The notes: generated from the sequence alone by a model not told the origin. A stretch of 64,000 nt of DNA from Lachnospiraceae bacterium G41 (GCA_900100245.1 FNEU01000004.1:84219-148218); one strand, 5' to 3'; shown: positions 53,020-63,689, numbered from the stretch's first letter. Numbers and translations are program-made.

Positions 53020-55488
53020 ATGTTTGTATATTTTTTACTGTTGCTGGATGTATTAATGCTATTCTTTACATTCAGCAGTTTTTCAGATAAGAAAAAAATA
53101 ATTGTCCCTTTGGCCGAAGCCGTTTCGGTCTTTTTGTGTTTATATACGGTCACATCTGGAATATTGTGGATGTGTAATGCTTTTTCTATGGGATTCTGTC
53201 TTTTGACAGTAACGATTCTGGTTTCAATAATATTTATGATTGTTTATTTTACAAATGGAACCAAAGGAATCGGATTTTTTAGATTTGAAGTTATAAAGAT
53301 AGATTATCGAGTTTTTTTGAACAGATTGGCAATTTTTATTGCGGTTTTCTTATCAATCGGAGCATATTCGACAATGGGTATTGGCTATAATGACGGAAAT
53401 GCTCAGATACAAGCAACTACAATTCTTAACGGAAATATATCAAGACAATTTGAAATTAAGGGATATGAAAACATTTCACCTGAAAGTCAGTATAGGGACT
53501 TTTTTTATGATGCAATAAGCAATTTTGATGTTGAGAATTGCATGGCTGATTTTTGGCTAGCCAGTGTTGACACCGAAGAAGGTGAAACAATTAAGATGAT
53601 GGGAGAATACAAGTTTAATCCCGTATACCCATCAATCCTTGCGCTTTCTGCTAATATTTTTGGCTTGGGAAGAATGGCATATATCCAGGCTGTATTTGCG
53701 TTTTGCATATTTGTTTTTGTTGATGAGATATTAAAAGCCCTCAAATGTAATTGGAAACTAAGATCCGTCCTTGTTCTCTTGCTTGGAGTATCACCGATTA
53801 TTGTTTATTGTAATCATACTACCATGGTTGAATCGGTCATTGGGTTCTGTATGATAGTCTTTATGTATTTCCTTATTTGCAAAAATGACAAACACCAAAT
53901 TCTTTCTGCTCTTGGCGTTATAACTTTTTCATTTATTCATTCCAGCGTATATACGATGATTCCGCTTTTCTTGATATTGTATTGGATGTTCTTTGTTCAT
54001 TCAGGGAAATACAAATATCTTATTTCGAGTGGAATTGCCGTTATTGGATATGGTTTAAGCTTTGAATTTTTAAATATTTTGGCATATGAAAGAACTTCTA
54101 TGGATTACAGAAAGGGTATGCCGTTTTTTGGAAATCATTATTATCTGTTTGTTGTTGCAATAGCGGTAATCACTTTGATTGTTGCAATATTCTTGATAAT
54201 AATCAGAAAGCTGGTTGTGTCAGAAAAATTTTCTGAATTTAAGAAAACAAAAGGAAAGAGATTTTTTAAGATTTTGATGTCAGGGTTTTCTGTAATACCC
54301 ATGATAATGACGGTTATAGTCATTGTTTTAAAATGCTATGTGTTTAGCGATTTTTTAAAGATTACCTTTATTTCATTTATTGTATGTTCGGGAGTGATTC
54401 TTGTTCCGATTATTCTGTTTAAAATGCTTACTGCAAAATATGAGTTGGGCATTAAGGAAGCGGCAGTTTTAATAGGATTTGTTTATACAATAATTCTTTA
54501 TTCTTCGGTAATGAAGGTTATGATAGAAGGTTATTACTATGATGCGAGATATTTGTCTTCATTTATTCCGTTTATCATAATGGCTGCCGGAATGATGTTA
54601 AGATTGAATCACATAAAGCATAATTATATTATTCCGATTATAGGAATTATCATTTTGATTGTGCCATATACATCTTCTTTATTATCGTCAAAAGCTGAAA
54701 CCAGGCTTGAAAGAGATGTATATGAAAGTGTATTGGAAAAGGCGGAGTACTATTCGAATGAATACAATATTGTTCTGATAGATAGATCTCTTTTGAATTA
54801 TTTTTATTATCCTTTGCTTACTACAAACTCAAGGATTTATCCGATGGATTCCGAATATTTAGATTCTTTTTGTTATGATATTGATGATTTTACTACAAGA
54901 GCAATATATATATCGGATTATGATGAAGATTGTGCTTTGGGGAAAGGAATAAATCTTTATTCCAAGAGTACTTATTCTTACAGTGTAAACGAAAATAACA
55001 TTTCAATAATTACCGGATTACCCATTGAATTTCAAAAGCATTCAAACATTAAAATTCGAGCAATAGGACTGGATGCATTATACAAATTAATGGACTCCAG
55101 TAAGTATGATGATTTAACATTGGATAACATACAATTGTCTATAGACAATGTTGAAATAGATGAGAACAATATTGCGCATGTGACGGTTTCACTTGCAGAC
55201 AGCTCCAAATTTTATTTTAACGAATCATATTTGCTTTCGTATCATATTGAATACAGGGATGGGGGAAATATCTATGACTTTCCCAGAATCGATCCGGGGA
55301 CACAGATAACCGGTGACTATACCCTTGACTTTGATTTATCACATCAAAAGGATGATATGACGGTTATAATTGATATGGTCGAAGAGGGAGTTGAATGGTA
55401 CTCTTGGAGTAATCCTGTTCCAAAGGTTGAATTTATTGAAAATGAAGAAGGCTGTTGGGATTATACAATCGGAACCAAAAAGTATTAG
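53020..55488 (+). CDS. Large GT-C-like membrane protein
   Basis: An 822-residue protein with about 13-14 membrane segments in residues 1-565 and a soluble C-terminal domain of about 250 residues with beta-rich segments. An outward loop after the third or fourth helix has GIGYNDGNAQIQATTI, with a single acidic residue in the place of the GT-C motif. It resembles other GT-C glycosyltransferases or wall-polymer membrane proteins, but no specific family is recognised. It starts the transcription unit that leads into ugd. Confidence 0.6.
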   Translation: MFVYFLLLLDVLMLFFTFSSFSDKKKIIVPLAEAVSVFLCLYTVTSGILWMCNAFSMGFCLLTVTILVSIIFMIVYFTNGTKGIGFFRFEVIKIDYRVFLNRLAIFIAVFLSIGAYSTMGIGYNDGNAQIQATTILNGNISRQFEIKGYENISPESQYRDFFYDAISNFDVENCMADFWLASVDTEEGETIKMMGEYKFNPVYPSILALSANIFGLGRMAYIQAVFAFCIFVFVDEILKALKCNWKLRSVLVLLLGVSPIIVYCNHTTMVESVIGFCMIVFMYFLICKNDKHQILSALGVITFSFIHSSVYTMIPLFLILYWMFFVHSGKYKYLISSGIAVIGYGLSFEFLNILAYERTSMDYRKGMPFFGNHYYLFVVAIAVITLIVAIFLIIIRKLVVSEKFSEFKKTKGKRFFKILMSGFSVIPMIMTVIVIVLKCYVFSDFLKITFISFIVCSGVILVPIILFKMLTAKYELGIKEAAVLIGFVYTIILYSSVMKVMIEGYYYDARYLSSFIPFIIMAAGMMLRLNHIKHNYIIPIIGIIILIVPYTSSLLSSKAETRLERDVYESVLEKAEYYSNEYNIVLIDRSLLNYFYYPLLTTNSRIYPMDSEYLDSFCYDIDDFTTRAIYISDYDEDCALGKGINLYSKSTYSYSVNENNISIITGLPIEFQKHSNIKIRAIGLDALYKLMDSSKYDDLTLDNIQLSIDNVEIDENNIAHVTVSLADSSKFYFNESYLLSYHIEYRDGGNIYDFPRIDPGTQITGDYTLDFDLSHQKDDMTVIIDMVEEGVEWYSWSNPVPKVEFIENEEGCWDYTIGTKKY

Positions 55489-55530
55489 AATATATTAATT
55501 ACCAAATTATATACTTTGGAGGAAATATAA

Positions 55531-56769
55531 ATGAAAATAGCTGTAGCCGGAACAGGCTATGTAGGAATGTCGATAGCAACACTCCTTGCTCAGCACAACA
55601 AGGTTGTTGCGGTAGATATTATTCAGGAAAAAGTAGATAAAATCAATAAAAAGATTTCTCCGATTCAGGATGCGGAAATCGAGGATTTCCTTGCTAACAA
55701 GGAATTGGATTTATATGCTACGACAGATATGGAAGAAGCTTATAATGATGCTGATTATGTTGTTATTGCAGCACCTACCAATTATGATTCCGATCTGGAC
55801 AGATTTGATACATCGGCAGTTGAAAGCGTAATTGATGCCGTAATGTCAATTAATCCCGATGCAATCATGGTTATTAAATCTACCATTCCCGTTGGATATA
55901 CCAAGAGAATCCGCAGAGAAAAGAATTCTAAGAATATAATCTTTTCTCCGGAGTTTTTAAGAGAATCCAAAGCTTTATATGACAATCTGTATCCGAGCAG
56001 AATCATCGTTGGCACAGATCCTGAAGATGAAAGACTCGTTAAAGCTGCCAATGAATTTGCAGCTCTTATAAAAGGCGGTGCAATCAAACAGGATGTTGAA
56101 GTGATGATAATGGGCTTTTCTGAGGCTGAAGCCGTAAAACTTTTTGCCAATACTTATCTAGCTTTAAGAGTCAGTTTCTTTAATGAACTTGATACATATG
56201 CCGAGGTAAAGGGACTTGATTCAAGTTCGGTTATAAAGGGTGTTTGTCTCGATCCGAGAATCCAGACATTTTACAACAATCCTTCCTTCGGCTACGGCGG
56301 ATACTGTTTGCCTAAGGATACCAAGCAGCTTCTGGCAAACTATAAGGACGTTCCGGAAAACCTCATTGAGGCTATTGTAAAGAGCAACAGCACCAGAAAA
56401 GATTTTATTTCCGAGCAGATTTTAAAGAAAGCAGGATTTTATGAGAAATACCATCGTATGGATAATCCTTCCAATCAGATTATGACATGCGTTATCGGTG
56501 TATACAGACTCACCATGAAGTCAAATTCCGACAATTTCCGTCAGAGTTCGATTCAGGGAATAATGAAAAGACTTAAAGCCAAAGGAGTTGAGGTTATTAT
56601 ATATGAGCCGATGCTTGAAAACGGCAGCACATTCTTTGGCAGCAGAATAGTCAATGATTTGAATGAGTTTAAGTCAAGAAGTGAAGTCATCGTGGCTAAC
56701 AGATATGACAAAATCTTTGATGATGTTAAAGAAAAGGTTTATACTAGAGATATATTCCAGAGAGATTAA
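55531..56769 (+). CDS. ugd: UDP-glucose 6-dehydrogenase
   Basis: A 412-residue enzyme that oxidises UDP-glucose to UDP-glucuronate with two [23 protein letters not shown] starts the Rossmann domain. [10 protein letters not shown] and [12 protein letters not shown] follow, and [15 protein letters not shown] contains the catalytic Cys259. The sequence is of the shorter Ugd type (about 390-420 residues). A GGAGG site precedes ATG 55531. UDP-glucuronate may be a polymer building block and a substrate for the ATP-grasp enzyme. Confidence 0.93.
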   Translation: MKIAVAGTGYVGMSIATLLAQHNKVVAVDIIQEKVDKINKKISPIQDAEIEDFLANKELDLYATTDMEEAYNDADYVVIAAPTNYDSDLDRFDTSAVESVIDAVMSINPDAIMVIKSTIPVGYTKRIRREKNSKNIIFSPEFLRESKALYDNLYPSRIIVGTDPEDERLVKAANEFAALIKGGAIKQDVEVMIMGFSEAEAVKLFANTYLALRVSFFNELDTYAEVKGLDSSSVIKGVCLDPRIQTFYNNPSFGYGGYCLPKDTKQLLANYKDVPENLIEAIVKSNSTRKDFISEQILKKAGFYEKYHRMDNPSNQIMTCVIGVYRLTMKSNSDNFRQSSIQGIMKRLKAKGVEVIIYEPMLENGSTFFGSRIVNDLNEFKSRSEVIVANRYDKIFDDVKEKVYTRDIFQRD

Positions 56770-56799
56770 CAAAAGAGTTATTACAAAGAGGAAAAGTTT

Positions 56800-57747
56800 T
56801 TGAAAAAAGCTTTAATCATAGGCGCAGCAGGTTTTGTCGGAAATTATCTTATCAATCATCTTGCATTGGATAAAGGCATGGAGGTATATGCTACCAAACT
56901 TGCACATGAATGTATTGATAATACAAATGCAACAGTCTGCGACCTGAACATTCTTGAAAAACAGGAAATAGTTGATGTTCTTTTTAAGATAAGACCGGAT
57001 TATATATTCCATCTTGCGGCTCAGAGTTCCGTAGGCGTGGCATGGAGAAATCCTCAACTTACAATAGACGTTAACATCAAAGGCAGCGTCAATGTAATGG
57101 ACGCCATCAGAGAACTCTATTATAAGCCCAGAGTCCTCCTGATAGGTTCCGGAGAGGAATACGGTCACATAAGACCCGACGAGATACCGATTACCGAGGA
57201 AAATTCTATTCGTCCCGGTAATATCTATGCTGCAACAAAAGCATGTCAGAATATGATAGGAAGCATATATGCCAATGCGTACGATATGGATTTGATGTTG
57301 GTAAGAGCATTTAATCATATAGGACCCAATCAGCTTCCGATATTTGTCGTGGCAGATTTTTGCAGACAGGTTGTTGAGATTGAAAAAGGCTTGAGAGAAC
57401 CGGTTATGTATGTCGGCAATCTTAAGGCAATGAGAGATTTCTCTGATGTCAGAGATGTGGTAAGAGCATATGCGCTTCTTATCGAAAAGGGCGAAAAGGG
57501 CGAGACATACAATGTCGGCAGCGGTCATGCAATATCGATTCAGGATGTTCTTGATTTGATTTTATCCAAATCCGAAGCAGACATCAGAGTCGAGGTTGAT
57601 CCGGCCAAGATTCGTCCCGTAGACGTTCCGATTATTGAGGCAGATACGACCAAGATTAACAAGGCCACGGGTTGGAAAACCGAAATACCTTTGGCACAAA
57701 CCATAGAGGAGACTCTTAACTATTGGAGGGAAAAGATAGATGAGTGA
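56800..57747 (+). CDS. rmd: GDP-4-keto-6-deoxy-D-mannose reductase (Rmd-like)
   Basis: A 315-residue extended SDR, start TTG 56800 behind AAAGAGG. ALIIGAAGFVGNYLINHL, HLAAQSSVGVAWRNPQLT, IGSGEEYG and the catalytic YAATK are typical of Rmd/GMD-related enzymes. RAFNHIGPNQ and RDFSDVRDVVRAY follow. It reduces the 4-keto group to give GDP-D-rhamnose, which fits gmd two genes on. It overlaps the AraC gene by 8 bp. Confidence 0.85.
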   Translation: MKKALIIGAAGFVGNYLINHLALDKGMEVYATKLAHECIDNTNATVCDLNILEKQEIVDVLFKIRPDYIFHLAAQSSVGVAWRNPQLTIDVNIKGSVNVMDAIRELYYKPRVLLIGSGEEYGHIRPDEIPITEENSIRPGNIYAATKACQNMIGSIYANAYDMDLMLVRAFNHIGPNQLPIFVVADFCRQVVEIEKGLREPVMYVGNLKAMRDFSDVRDVVRAYALLIEKGEKGETYNVGSGHAISIQDVLDLILSKSEADIRVEVDPAKIRPVDVPIIEADTTKINKATGWKTEIPLAQTIEETLNYWREKIDE

Positions 57748-58621
57748 TACTTCCAGCACCCTTTTTTCCAATCAGGGCATTACAAAGTCAACAAGATTCA
57801 TTCATACTCCCGGAGATTTTGCGCTTAACAATCTTTTATACGTGCAGGAAGCGGGCGTGCTTAAGAGCTTAAGACCTCATACCAGTTCGAGAGAAGGAAT
57901 CGAATCCATTCTTTTTATCACCATAAAAGACGGAGAAGGTTTAGTCAGAGTTTCAGGCAAAGAATACGCAGTTAAAAGCGGAGACTGCATTCTTTTAAAC
58001 TGTATGAACAAGTATGAGCATGAAAGCAGCGAAAGTAAGCCTTGGGAACTCTCTTGGGTACATTTTTACGGGAAGACTGCAGTTAATCTGTTTGACTTGT
58101 TCCTAAAAGAAAATAAAAACTCCAACATTTTTACACCCGCCGAAACAGAAGGATATGTAAAAATGATTGAAAATCTCATGGCACTTTGCAATGATAAAAG
58201 TGTAATGTCGGAAATATATGCAAACGAAACTCTTACAGAAATGTTTACGGAAATTATTTCCGATGTTACAACTCTTTCATCAGAACCTTGTGATATAGAT
58301 GTGTCAATGGTAAGAACATATCTTAATGATAACTATGCTTCAGACAAAGCCATTGAGGAAATCTGTGAAAAACTCGGCACATCGAAGGATGCTGTTGAAG
58401 AGGCATTTGCCAATTCTTACGGAATCAGTATGGCTGAGTACCAGAAGATAAGAAGACTTAATGTTGCAAAAGAAATGCTCAGGTTCAGCATTGAACCCGA
58501 GAATAAGATTGCTTTAGAGTGCGGCATTAATGATTACAATGATTTTATTAAGCTCTTTGTGGATGCTGAGGGAATGACCCCCGAAGTTTATCGCAGCAAA
58601 TGGGCTCAATGGATAAAGTAA
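57740..58621 (+). CDS. AraC-family regulator inside the GDP-deoxysugar genes
   Basis: A 293-residue protein, start ATG 57740 behind TTGGAGGG. Residues 20-120 form a cupin-type sensor ([20 protein letters not shown]). Residues 195-290 carry the double [23 protein letters not shown] and [20 protein letters not shown], then [16 protein letters not shown]. It lies between rmd and gmd and overlaps rmd by 8 bp, so it is made with the enzymes. It may sense a sugar of the pathway and control the cluster. Confidence 0.9.
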   Translation: MSDTSSTLFSNQGITKSTRFIHTPGDFALNNLLYVQEAGVLKSLRPHTSSREGIESILFITIKDGEGLVRVSGKEYAVKSGDCILLNCMNKYEHESSESKPWELSWVHFYGKTAVNLFDLFLKENKNSNIFTPAETEGYVKMIENLMALCNDKSVMSEIYANETLTEMFTEIISDVTTLSSEPCDIDVSMVRTYLNDNYASDKAIEEICEKLGTSKDAVEEAFANSYGISMAEYQKIRRLNVAKEMLRFSIEPENKIALECGINDYNDFIKLFVDAEGMTPEVYRSKWAQWIK

Positions 58622-58644
58622 ATAAATACTTAAGGAGATACACA

Positions 58645-59685
58645 ATGAAAAAAGCATTAATTACAGGTATTACAGGACAGGATGGTTCTTATCTTGCAGA
58701 ACTTTTGCTTGAGAAGGGATATGAAGTTCATGGTATTACACGTCGTGCATCAATTGCCAATACAGGACGTATTAATCATATCTTAGATAAGATTACTCTT
58801 CATGACGGTGACTTGTCAGACAGCACTTCCCTTATCAGAATCATTGGTCTTGTTAAACCCGATGAAATCTATAACCTTGCAGCACAGTCACATGTTCAGG
58901 TATCATTTGATGTTCCCGAATATTCTGGCGATGTTGATGCAATCGGTGTATTAAGAATCCTTGAAGCAGTCAGAATGCTCGGACTTGAAAAGACAACGAA
59001 GATTTATCAGGCATCCACATCCGAACTTTACGGTAAGGTTGAAGAGATTCCTCAGTCGGAGACAACACCTTTCCATCCTTACTCACCTTATGCAATTGCT
59101 AAGCAGTACGGCTTCTGGATGATGAAGGAATACAGAGAAGCATACGGAATGTTCTGTGTGAACGGCATCCTTTTCAATCATGAATCAGAGAGAAGAGGAG
59201 AGACATTCGTTACAAGAAAGATTACTCTTGCGGCAGGACGTATTGCAGAAGGTCTTCAGGATCATCTTGAACTCGGTAATATGGATTCTCTTCGTGACTG
59301 GGGCTATGCAAAGGATTACGTAGAGTGCATGTGGCTTATCATGCAGCAGGATACTCCCGATGATTTCGTAATCGCTACAGGCGAGCAGCATACAGTCAGA
59401 GATTTCACAGAGAAGGCTTTCGCTGCTAACGGCATTACCTTAAGATGGGAAGGCAGCGGAGTAGACGAAAAAGGTTACGATGCAGCTACAGGAAAGATGC
59501 TTGTATGCGTAAATCCTCAGTGGTTCAGACCTACAGATGTTGATAACCTCTGGGGTAATCCTACAAAGGCTAAAACAGTTCTCGGATGGAATCCTCAGAA
59601 GACTTCCTACGAAGAACTTGTCAAGATAATGGCAGAGCATGACAGAGCACTTGCCAAAAGAGAAAAGGCTCTTGCAAACGCATAA
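58645..59685 (+). CDS. gmd: GDP-mannose 4,6-dehydratase
   Basis: A 346-residue extended SDR. ATG 58645 is chosen behind TAAGGAG, giving [44 protein letters not shown], the catalytic SPYAIAK and the signature [17 protein letters not shown] identify Gmd. It converts GDP-mannose to GDP-4-keto-6-deoxymannose, the branch point to GDP-D-rhamnose (rmd) and GDP-L-fucose (fcl at 63690). It is 9 bp from the ManC-ManA fusion. Confidence 0.96.
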   Translation: MKKALITGITGQDGSYLAELLLEKGYEVHGITRRASIANTGRINHILDKITLHDGDLSDSTSLIRIIGLVKPDEIYNLAAQSHVQVSFDVPEYSGDVDAIGVLRILEAVRMLGLEKTTKIYQASTSELYGKVEEIPQSETTPFHPYSPYAIAKQYGFWMMKEYREAYGMFCVNGILFNHESERRGETFVTRKITLAAGRIAEGLQDHLELGNMDSLRDWGYAKDYVECMWLIMQQDTPDDFVIATGEQHTVRDFTEKAFAANGITLRWEGSGVDEKGYDAATGKMLVCVNPQWFRPTDVDNLWGNPTKAKTVLGWNPQKTSYEELVKIMAEHDRALAKREKALANA

Positions 59686-59693
59686 AAAATACT

Positions 59694-62063
59694 ATGAAGT
59701 GTATCATACTAGCAGGCGGGAGAGGAGACAGATTATGGCCCCTCTCCCGCCAAAGTTACCCGAAACAATTTATAAAGATTCAGGGAGATCATTCTCTGTT
59801 CCAGGAAACGATAGCCAGAAATATTCCTTATTGCGATGAGTTTATTATCATTACCAATGAGGAATACCGTTTTATTGCCATCAATCAGGTGGCAGCATTT
59901 CAGGGTCTGGTTCATCGTTTTATTTTTGAGGGTGAAGGCAGGAAAACTACAGCGGCAATTACGCTTGCGTGCTTAAGACTTGCAAAATCCGAAACGGTTC
60001 TCGTAGTTCCTGCAGACCAGGTAATTGAAGGACTTGAATATAAGGATGATATTTCCAGAGCGATTGAGTTAAGTAAGGAAGGAAATATTGTTACATTCGG
60101 TATGCCCGTAACGGCTCCTGAAGAAAGATACGGATATATTAAAGCAGATGGTGAAGATGTTTTGGCATTTGTTGAAAAACCGAATCATGATACAGCTGTA
60201 AAATATATGGAGGATAAAGATTATCTATATAACAGCGGAATGATGCTCTTTAGGGTCGGTGATTATCTTGATGAATTAAGGGAACTTTCTCCAAACGAAT
60301 TCAGACTTTGTATCGGAGCGTTAAAGGGCAGAATTTCGAAGGGTAATTCGCTCACATATCCTGCGGATGTGATGAATTCGATTCCTGCGGTTCATATTGA
60401 AAAAGCACTTCTTGAAAAGACGAAAAGAGCCAAGGTTGTTAAGGCTCATTTCGGATGGAAAGATATAGGCAGTCTCGAAGATATTGAAGAGACTAGATTA
60501 AAGACTTCAGGCGACGGTTTGGAGTATGAATATAATTGTGAAAATACTGATATCATTAACAGATGTTCCAAGAGTCTCGTAGTGGCAAACGGCATTTCGG
60601 ATGTTATAGTTGTTAATACCGAAGATGCGGTTTATGTTGGCAAAAAGGGCGAATCAGAGAGTTTAAAAGAACTGATTAATGACGATGAAATTGTAACTAA
60701 AATCGGTCGTTTCTTTGAATCCGGCCGTGTCGTATACAGACCTTGGGGTAGATATGAACTTTTGGTTGATACGCCTCATTACAGAGTAAAGCATGTGTTT
60801 ATACAGCCCGGTAAAACCATCTTTGCTCATAAGCATGTCTTCAGGTCCGAACACTGGACGATTGTTTCAGGTACTGCATTTATAGAGCTTGACGGCAAAG
60901 AAGGATTATATCATACGGATGACGTGGTAGATGTTCTTCCGGGCAAGACTCATCAGGTTTCAAACGCCGGCGATACGGAACTTGTAATAATAGAAGTATC
61001 CGTGGGTGAAAATGTTAGCGAAGACGATAAGGTTCCTACAGAAACATTGTCTGATAACAAAGAGCAGACATATATTTTTGATGCGCTTGTTCGTCTGAAT
61101 CCAACTTTTAAAGATAACCTCTGGGGAGGCAATAAATTAAAGGCTCTTTACGGAAAGAATTGTGACTTTGATATATTAGCCGAAAGCTGGGAAATGTCAG
61201 CGCATGAAGCAGGCCAGAGCATTGTGGCTACAGGTCGTCACAAAGGAATGCTCTTTAATGACTATCTCGGAACCATCGGAAAGAACAACTGGGGTTGGAA
61301 ATGTTCCACATTCGCAGATTTTCCTATATTGGTCAAATTAATCGATGCTAAAGACAAACTCTCTATACAGGTCCATCCTGACGACGATTACGCTATTGCA
61401 AACGAAAACCAGTACGGCAAAAATGAAGTCTGGTATGTAGTGGATTGTGAACCTGATTCATATCTTTATTGTGGCTTTAACCGAGATGTCAGCAGAGAAG
61501 AAGTTTTACAGAGAATAGAAGATGATTCAATACTTGATGTATTAAATAAAATCCCCGTACAAAAGGGTGATGTATATTTTATTAAAGCAGGAACCGTACA
61601 CGCCATAGGTGCAGGAATAGTTATATGTGAAATACAGCAGAGTTCGAACTGTACATACCGTCTATATGATTTTAAGAGACGCGACAAATTCGGAGACTTA
61701 AGAGAACTGCACATTGACAAGGCTTTGGATGTTCTTAACTTCTCCAAATACTGTCCTGAAAAAATCGATGAAGGAATCGTTGATGGTGACGGCTTTAAGA
61801 AGAGAATTATTTCACAGTGCAAATACTTTGAATGCACATTAATTGATGTGGATTTATCCGCACGTATTCTCGGCGTGGAAGAAAGCTTTACTTCATTCCT
61901 TATTCTCGAAGGAGAGGGCAGAATATCCGTTCATCCGATAGATGATCCGGAGAAGGTTAAAGAAGGAATCGCTTTCAAAGCGGGCGACAGTTTCTTTGCT
62001 CCAAAATCCAGGGATATTTTTGAAATAACCGGAAGAAGCAAAATAATAATGACAAGGGTATAA
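59694..62063 (+). CDS. manC: Fusion of GDP-mannose pyrophosphorylase, cupin isomerase and type I phosphomannose isomerase
   Basis: A 789-residue protein with three parts. Residues 1-330 form the nucleotidyltransferase (LAGGRGDRLWPLSRQSYPKQ). Residues about 345-440 are a type II PMI/cupin module with RPWGRYELLVDTPHYRVKHV and FRSEHWTIVSGTAFIEL. Residues about 470-789 are a class I mannose-6-phosphate isomerase with LSIQVHPDDDYA, KNEVWYV and AGTVHAIGAGI, which hold the zinc ligands. It would convert fructose-6-phosphate to mannose-6-phosphate and make GDP-mannose from mannose-1-phosphate. The phosphomannomutase step is missing from the protein. Confidence 0.92.
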   Translation: MKCIILAGGRGDRLWPLSRQSYPKQFIKIQGDHSLFQETIARNIPYCDEFIIITNEEYRFIAINQVAAFQGLVHRFIFEGEGRKTTAAITLACLRLAKSETVLVVPADQVIEGLEYKDDISRAIELSKEGNIVTFGMPVTAPEERYGYIKADGEDVLAFVEKPNHDTAVKYMEDKDYLYNSGMMLFRVGDYLDELRELSPNEFRLCIGALKGRISKGNSLTYPADVMNSIPAVHIEKALLEKTKRAKVVKAHFGWKDIGSLEDIEETRLKTSGDGLEYEYNCENTDIINRCSKSLVVANGISDVIVVNTEDAVYVGKKGESESLKELINDDEIVTKIGRFFESGRVVYRPWGRYELLVDTPHYRVKHVFIQPGKTIFAHKHVFRSEHWTIVSGTAFIELDGKEGLYHTDDVVDVLPGKTHQVSNAGDTELVIIEVSVGENVSEDDKVPTETLSDNKEQTYIFDALVRLNPTFKDNLWGGNKLKALYGKNCDFDILAESWEMSAHEAGQSIVATGRHKGMLFNDYLGTIGKNNWGWKCSTFADFPILVKLIDAKDKLSIQVHPDDDYAIANENQYGKNEVWYVVDCEPDSYLYCGFNRDVSREEVLQRIEDDSILDVLNKIPVQKGDVYFIKAGTVHAIGAGIVICEIQQSSNCTYRLYDFKRRDKFGDLRELHIDKALDVLNFSKYCPEKIDEGIVDGDGFKKRIISQCKYFECTLIDVDLSARILGVEESFTSFLILEGEGRISVHPIDDPEKVKEGIAFKAGDSFFAPKSRDIFEITGRSKIIMTRV

Positions 62064-62069
62064 TTATTT

Positions 62070-63623
62070 GTGTTTAATCATTTACCGAGAAAAACAAATA
62101 TAATAAAAGCTTTTATCATTTCCGGAGTCTGTGCGTTATTAAATATCGTCATAGGTTTCGGATACAGATATTTGTTTTTAAAGATACTGTCAATTGAATA
62201 CCTTGGAATAAACGGGTTATTCACCAACATCCTTGGTTTGCTGGCTTTGGCAGAACTTGGAATAACAGGCTCGATTGTATATCGTTTTTACGATCCTATC
62301 AGTAAAGACGATGTCAAAAAAGTCGGCGAACTCATGCGCTTTTTTAAGAATGCATATATTGTTATCGCAAGCGCTATTTTTGGTGTCGGGCTGGCGATAA
62401 CTCCTTTCCTAAAGTTTTTGATTAAAGACACAGCCGAAGTACCGGCCGATGTAAATTTATATATAGTATTTATTCTGTTTTTGCTTCAGAGCGCTTCAAC
62501 ATATTTATTTTCATATAAACTGACTCTTCTTTCCGCAGATCAGAAGCAGGATCAGTTCTCTGTTATAAATATTATTATTTCGTTTGGACGCTATTCTTCT
62601 CAGATTATTGTTCTCTTTATTACCAAAAATTTTACACTGACGCTTTTAGCCGGAATCCTGATAACGATGGCTTTGAACTTTATAGCGAGTCAGTGGGTGG
62701 CAAGTCGTTATAAATTTGTTTTTTCCGTAAAATCTAAACTTGATGACAAAGAAAGAAAGAATATATACAAAGACACAACGGCTGCAATGTTTCACAAGAT
62801 AGGGGGTACTGTTTTAAATTCAACGGACAGTATTCTTTTGTCAAAATTCATCGGTCTGGCCGTCACGGGAATTTATTCGAATTATTATCTGATTACATAC
62901 AATATTACAAGGATTTTAGGGGTTCTTTTTCAAAGTTTCACATCTTCGCTTGGCAATGCCCATTTTATGCTTGATAAGGATCAAAGATATGAAATATATA
63001 AAAAATCCCTGTTTTTGAATTTTGCTGCCGCAGGATTGATGACAGTCTGTGCATATTCGTTAATCAATGACTTTATTTTAATATGGCTGAGAAAACCTTT
63101 GTTTTTGGATGATATCACTGTAATATTAATTATCATTCAATTCTATATTCAGGCTGTAAGGTTTGTCTCAATGTCGTATACATCGGCATGCGGATTATTT
63201 GTCAAAGATAAAATAAGACCTTTAATAGAGGCCACTTTGAATCTGACCATATCGATTGTTGCTCTCAAATTCTTCGGCATAGCCGGTATTTTCTTAGGTA
63301 CGATTATAAGCAGCACCCTGACTGTTTTCTGGAGAGAGCCGTACTTATTGTATAAACATGCTTTTGGAAAAAAAGTTATAGAATATTGGTTTGAGTATAT
63401 AAAGAATGTTGTTGTGGTATTAGCATCGATTTTGATTTTACATTTTACGGTAAACAAGTATTTAAACGTTAACGGAATGCTTCATTTCTTCGTTTTGAAA
63501 GCTCTTGCCTGCATACTGATATTTGCTTTGATACATTTTCTGTTTTTCTTTAGAACAGAAGAGTATAAATATATGATAAGTCTTATCATAAACCTTACAA
63601 AAAAAATCAAGAGAAATAAATAA
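62070..63623 (+). CDS. Second Wzx-like flippase/polysaccharide exporter
   Basis: A 517-residue membrane protein, start GTG 62070 shortly after the fusion gene, with no strong ribosome site. About 12-14 membrane segments of the MOP superfamily are present, with FGYRYLFLKILSIEYLGING at the start and ILLSKFIGLAVTGIYSNYYL. It resembles flippases of the PST family. It is not a close copy of the flippase at 45342, so the locus may export two different lipid-linked glycans. Confidence 0.88.
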   Translation: MFNHLPRKTNIIKAFIISGVCALLNIVIGFGYRYLFLKILSIEYLGINGLFTNILGLLALAELGITGSIVYRFYDPISKDDVKKVGELMRFFKNAYIVIASAIFGVGLAITPFLKFLIKDTAEVPADVNLYIVFILFLLQSASTYLFSYKLTLLSADQKQDQFSVINIIISFGRYSSQIIVLFITKNFTLTLLAGILITMALNFIASQWVASRYKFVFSVKSKLDDKERKNIYKDTTAAMFHKIGGTVLNSTDSILLSKFIGLAVTGIYSNYYLITYNITRILGVLFQSFTSSLGNAHFMLDKDQRYEIYKKSLFLNFAAAGLMTVCAYSLINDFILIWLRKPLFLDDITVILIIIQFYIQAVRFVSMSYTSACGLFVKDKIRPLIEATLNLTISIVALKFFGIAGIFLGTIISSTLTVFWREPYLLYKHAFGKKVIEYWFEYIKNVVVVLASILILHFTVNKYLNVNGMLHFFVLKALACILIFALIHFLFFFRTEEYKYMISLIINLTKKIKRNK

Positions 63624-63629
63624 ATCAAT

Positions 63630-63681
63630 AAGGGACGGTTCTGTTTTGGAATTTTTTACCATTTAAGAACCGTCCCTTTTT
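63630..63681. terminator. Long inverted repeat acting as bidirectional terminator
   Basis: AAGGGACGGTTCT (63630-63642) pairs with AGAACCGTCCCTT (63666-63678), a 13-bp stem, with a 23-nt loop and a T-run to 63681. It lies between convergent genes and belongs to the GGGACGGTTCT family of Clostridia repeats. Confidence 0.82.
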
Positions 63682-63689
63682 GTATCAAT

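Noticed and set aside
56812-57528. Reverse-strand 238-codon gene opposite rmd
   Set aside because: It lies fully within a clear SDR enzyme gene and its product is Cys/Ile-rich noise with no domain.
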